This document shows positions 5,413 to 6,000 of a DNA stretch of 6,000 nt, piece after piece. A model generated the notes under the pieces. That model worked only from the letters and a program-made list of their open reading frames with translations. It was not told the DNA's origin and made no database searches. The position numbers and the translations under genes are program-made. Source of the DNA: Erysipelothrix sp. UBA3377. GTDB taxonomy: Bacteria > Bacillota_I > Bacilli_A > Erysipelotrichales > Erysipelotrichaceae. The stretch covers positions 1 to 6,000 of the forward strand of contig DEQB01000004.1 of NCBI GenBank assembly GCA_002359085.1, written 5' to 3'. The number at the start of each line of letters is the position of its first letter. The stretch's first letter is position 1.

Positions 5413-6000
5413 TATGATTATTAGGATAGAAAATTTAAATAAATATTTTGGGAAGTTACATGTATTAAAGGAAATAAACTTAGAAATTGAGAGTAATGAA
5501 GTCGTTTGTATTATTGGGCCTTCTGGAAGTGGTAAAAGCACGTTACTGCGTTGTATCAATAGATTGGAAGAACCCAGCAGTGGGATCATCTACTTTGATG
5601 GTAAGGCGATGACTTCAAACAGAAAGAATCTACCAAAGATGCGTGAAAGTATTGGGATGGTATTTCAACATTTTAATCTTTTTCCGCATTTGACTGTGAT
5701 GGAAAATATCACACTTGCGCCCGTTAAATTAAATTTAATGACGCAGGATAAAGCAAGAGACTATGGACGAGTGTTGTTGAAGAAAGTTGATATACAGGAA
5801 AAAGAGAACAGTTATCCCAGCACTTTATCAGGTGGACAGAAACAAAGGGTTGCGATTGCGCGTGCTTTGGCGATGAATCCAAGGGTCATGTTGTTTGATG
5901 AACCCACATCAGCCCTGGACCCTGAAATGGTTAAAGGTGTTTTAAATGTCATGAAGGATTTGGCGAAAAGTGGCATGACAATGGTAATTGTTACCCATGA
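5405..6000 (+). CDS. Polar amino acid ABC importer, ATP-binding protein (3' end beyond window)
   Basis: This ATPase powers uptake by the permease and binding protein encoded just upstream; it is cytoplasmic and acts as a dimer. The first 198 residues are in the window, against about 240-250 in complete family members, so roughly the last fifth is missing at the right edge; nothing suggests a broken gene. All nucleotide-binding motifs are present: Walker A GPSGSGKS (38-45), Q-loop Gln88 in VFQHFNLFPH, ABC signature LSGGQ (141-145), Walker B VMLFDEPTSALD (161-172) with Glu166, and the H-loop His198 as the last complete codon. The signature is followed by KQR rather than the more frequent QQR, a conservative change. 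The start at 5405 has AGAGG (5393-5397) 7 nt upstream and overlaps the permease end by 8 nt, which implies translational coupling. Residue wording is closest to GlnQ/ArtM/HisP-type ATPases. Confidence 0.95.
   Translation, partial: MSDMIIRIENLNKYFGKLHVLKEINLEIESNEVVCIIGPSGSGKSTLLRCINRLEEPSSGIIYFDGKAMTSNRKNLPKMRESIGMVFQHFNLFPHLTVMENITLAPVKLNLMTQDKARDYGRVLLKKVDIQEKENSYPSTLSGGQKQRVAIARALAMNPRVMLFDEPTSALDPEMVKGVLNVMKDLAKSGMTMVIVTH

Noticed and set aside
1..6000. CRISPR array, tRNA, rRNA, insertion sequence or riboswitch
   Set aside because: No regularly spaced repeats, cloverleaf genes, transposase fragments or terminal repeats were seen, and the intergenic gaps and predicted leaders are too short for known riboswitches.

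Overview
The window comes from the chromosome of a low-GC Gram-positive bacterium (Bacillota/Firmicutes). The evidence is the AT-rich sequence, the strong GGAGG-type ribosome binding sites, the near-consensus TATAAT promoters, a lipoprotein-type solute-binding protein, and the Firmicutes-like forms of NagB and PepF. TGA acts as a stop at the end of the permease gene, so the standard bacterial code applies and a TGA=Trp mollicute is unlikely. The sequence does not allow a genus or species call.

Layout. (1) Positions 18-722 on the minus strand hold nagB, and 836-1990 on the plus strand hold nagA. The two are divergent, and each has its own promoter in the short gap between them. Together they convert N-acetylglucosamine-6-phosphate to glucosamine-6-phosphate plus acetate, then to fructose-6-phosphate plus ammonium. 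This is the amino-sugar catabolic entry into glycolysis. (2) A compact bidirectional terminator (1995-2028) separates nagA from the convergent pepF (2036-3844, minus), a cytoplasmic M3 zinc oligoendopeptidase. (3) A 143-bp divergent region (3845-3987) carries the pepF promoter on the minus strand and, on the plus strand, the promoter of a three-gene polar amino acid ABC importer. The importer genes are a lipoprotein binding protein (3988-4725), a permease (4738-5412) and an ATPase (5405 to beyond the right edge). They are tightly packed and clearly one operon.

The most interesting regulatory signal is in the 3916-3954 interval. Two 18-bp imperfect or perfect dyads lie with centres exactly 21 bp apart, and the second covers the -35 element of the importer promoter. 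Length, TGnAA-N4-TTnCA architecture and spacing all resemble a tandem pair of ArgR/AhrC boxes. This suggests arginine-responsive repression of a basic amino acid importer, although the match to the consensus is imperfect. A second recurring property is that all four promoters place the predicted transcription start only about 14-17 nt before the start codon, so 5' leaders appear minimal throughout.

The genes are otherwise ordinary housekeeping functions. No mobile element, CRISPR array, tRNA, rRNA or riboswitch was seen, no stretch over 300 bp lacks a gene, and I found no evidence of a novel multi-gene system.
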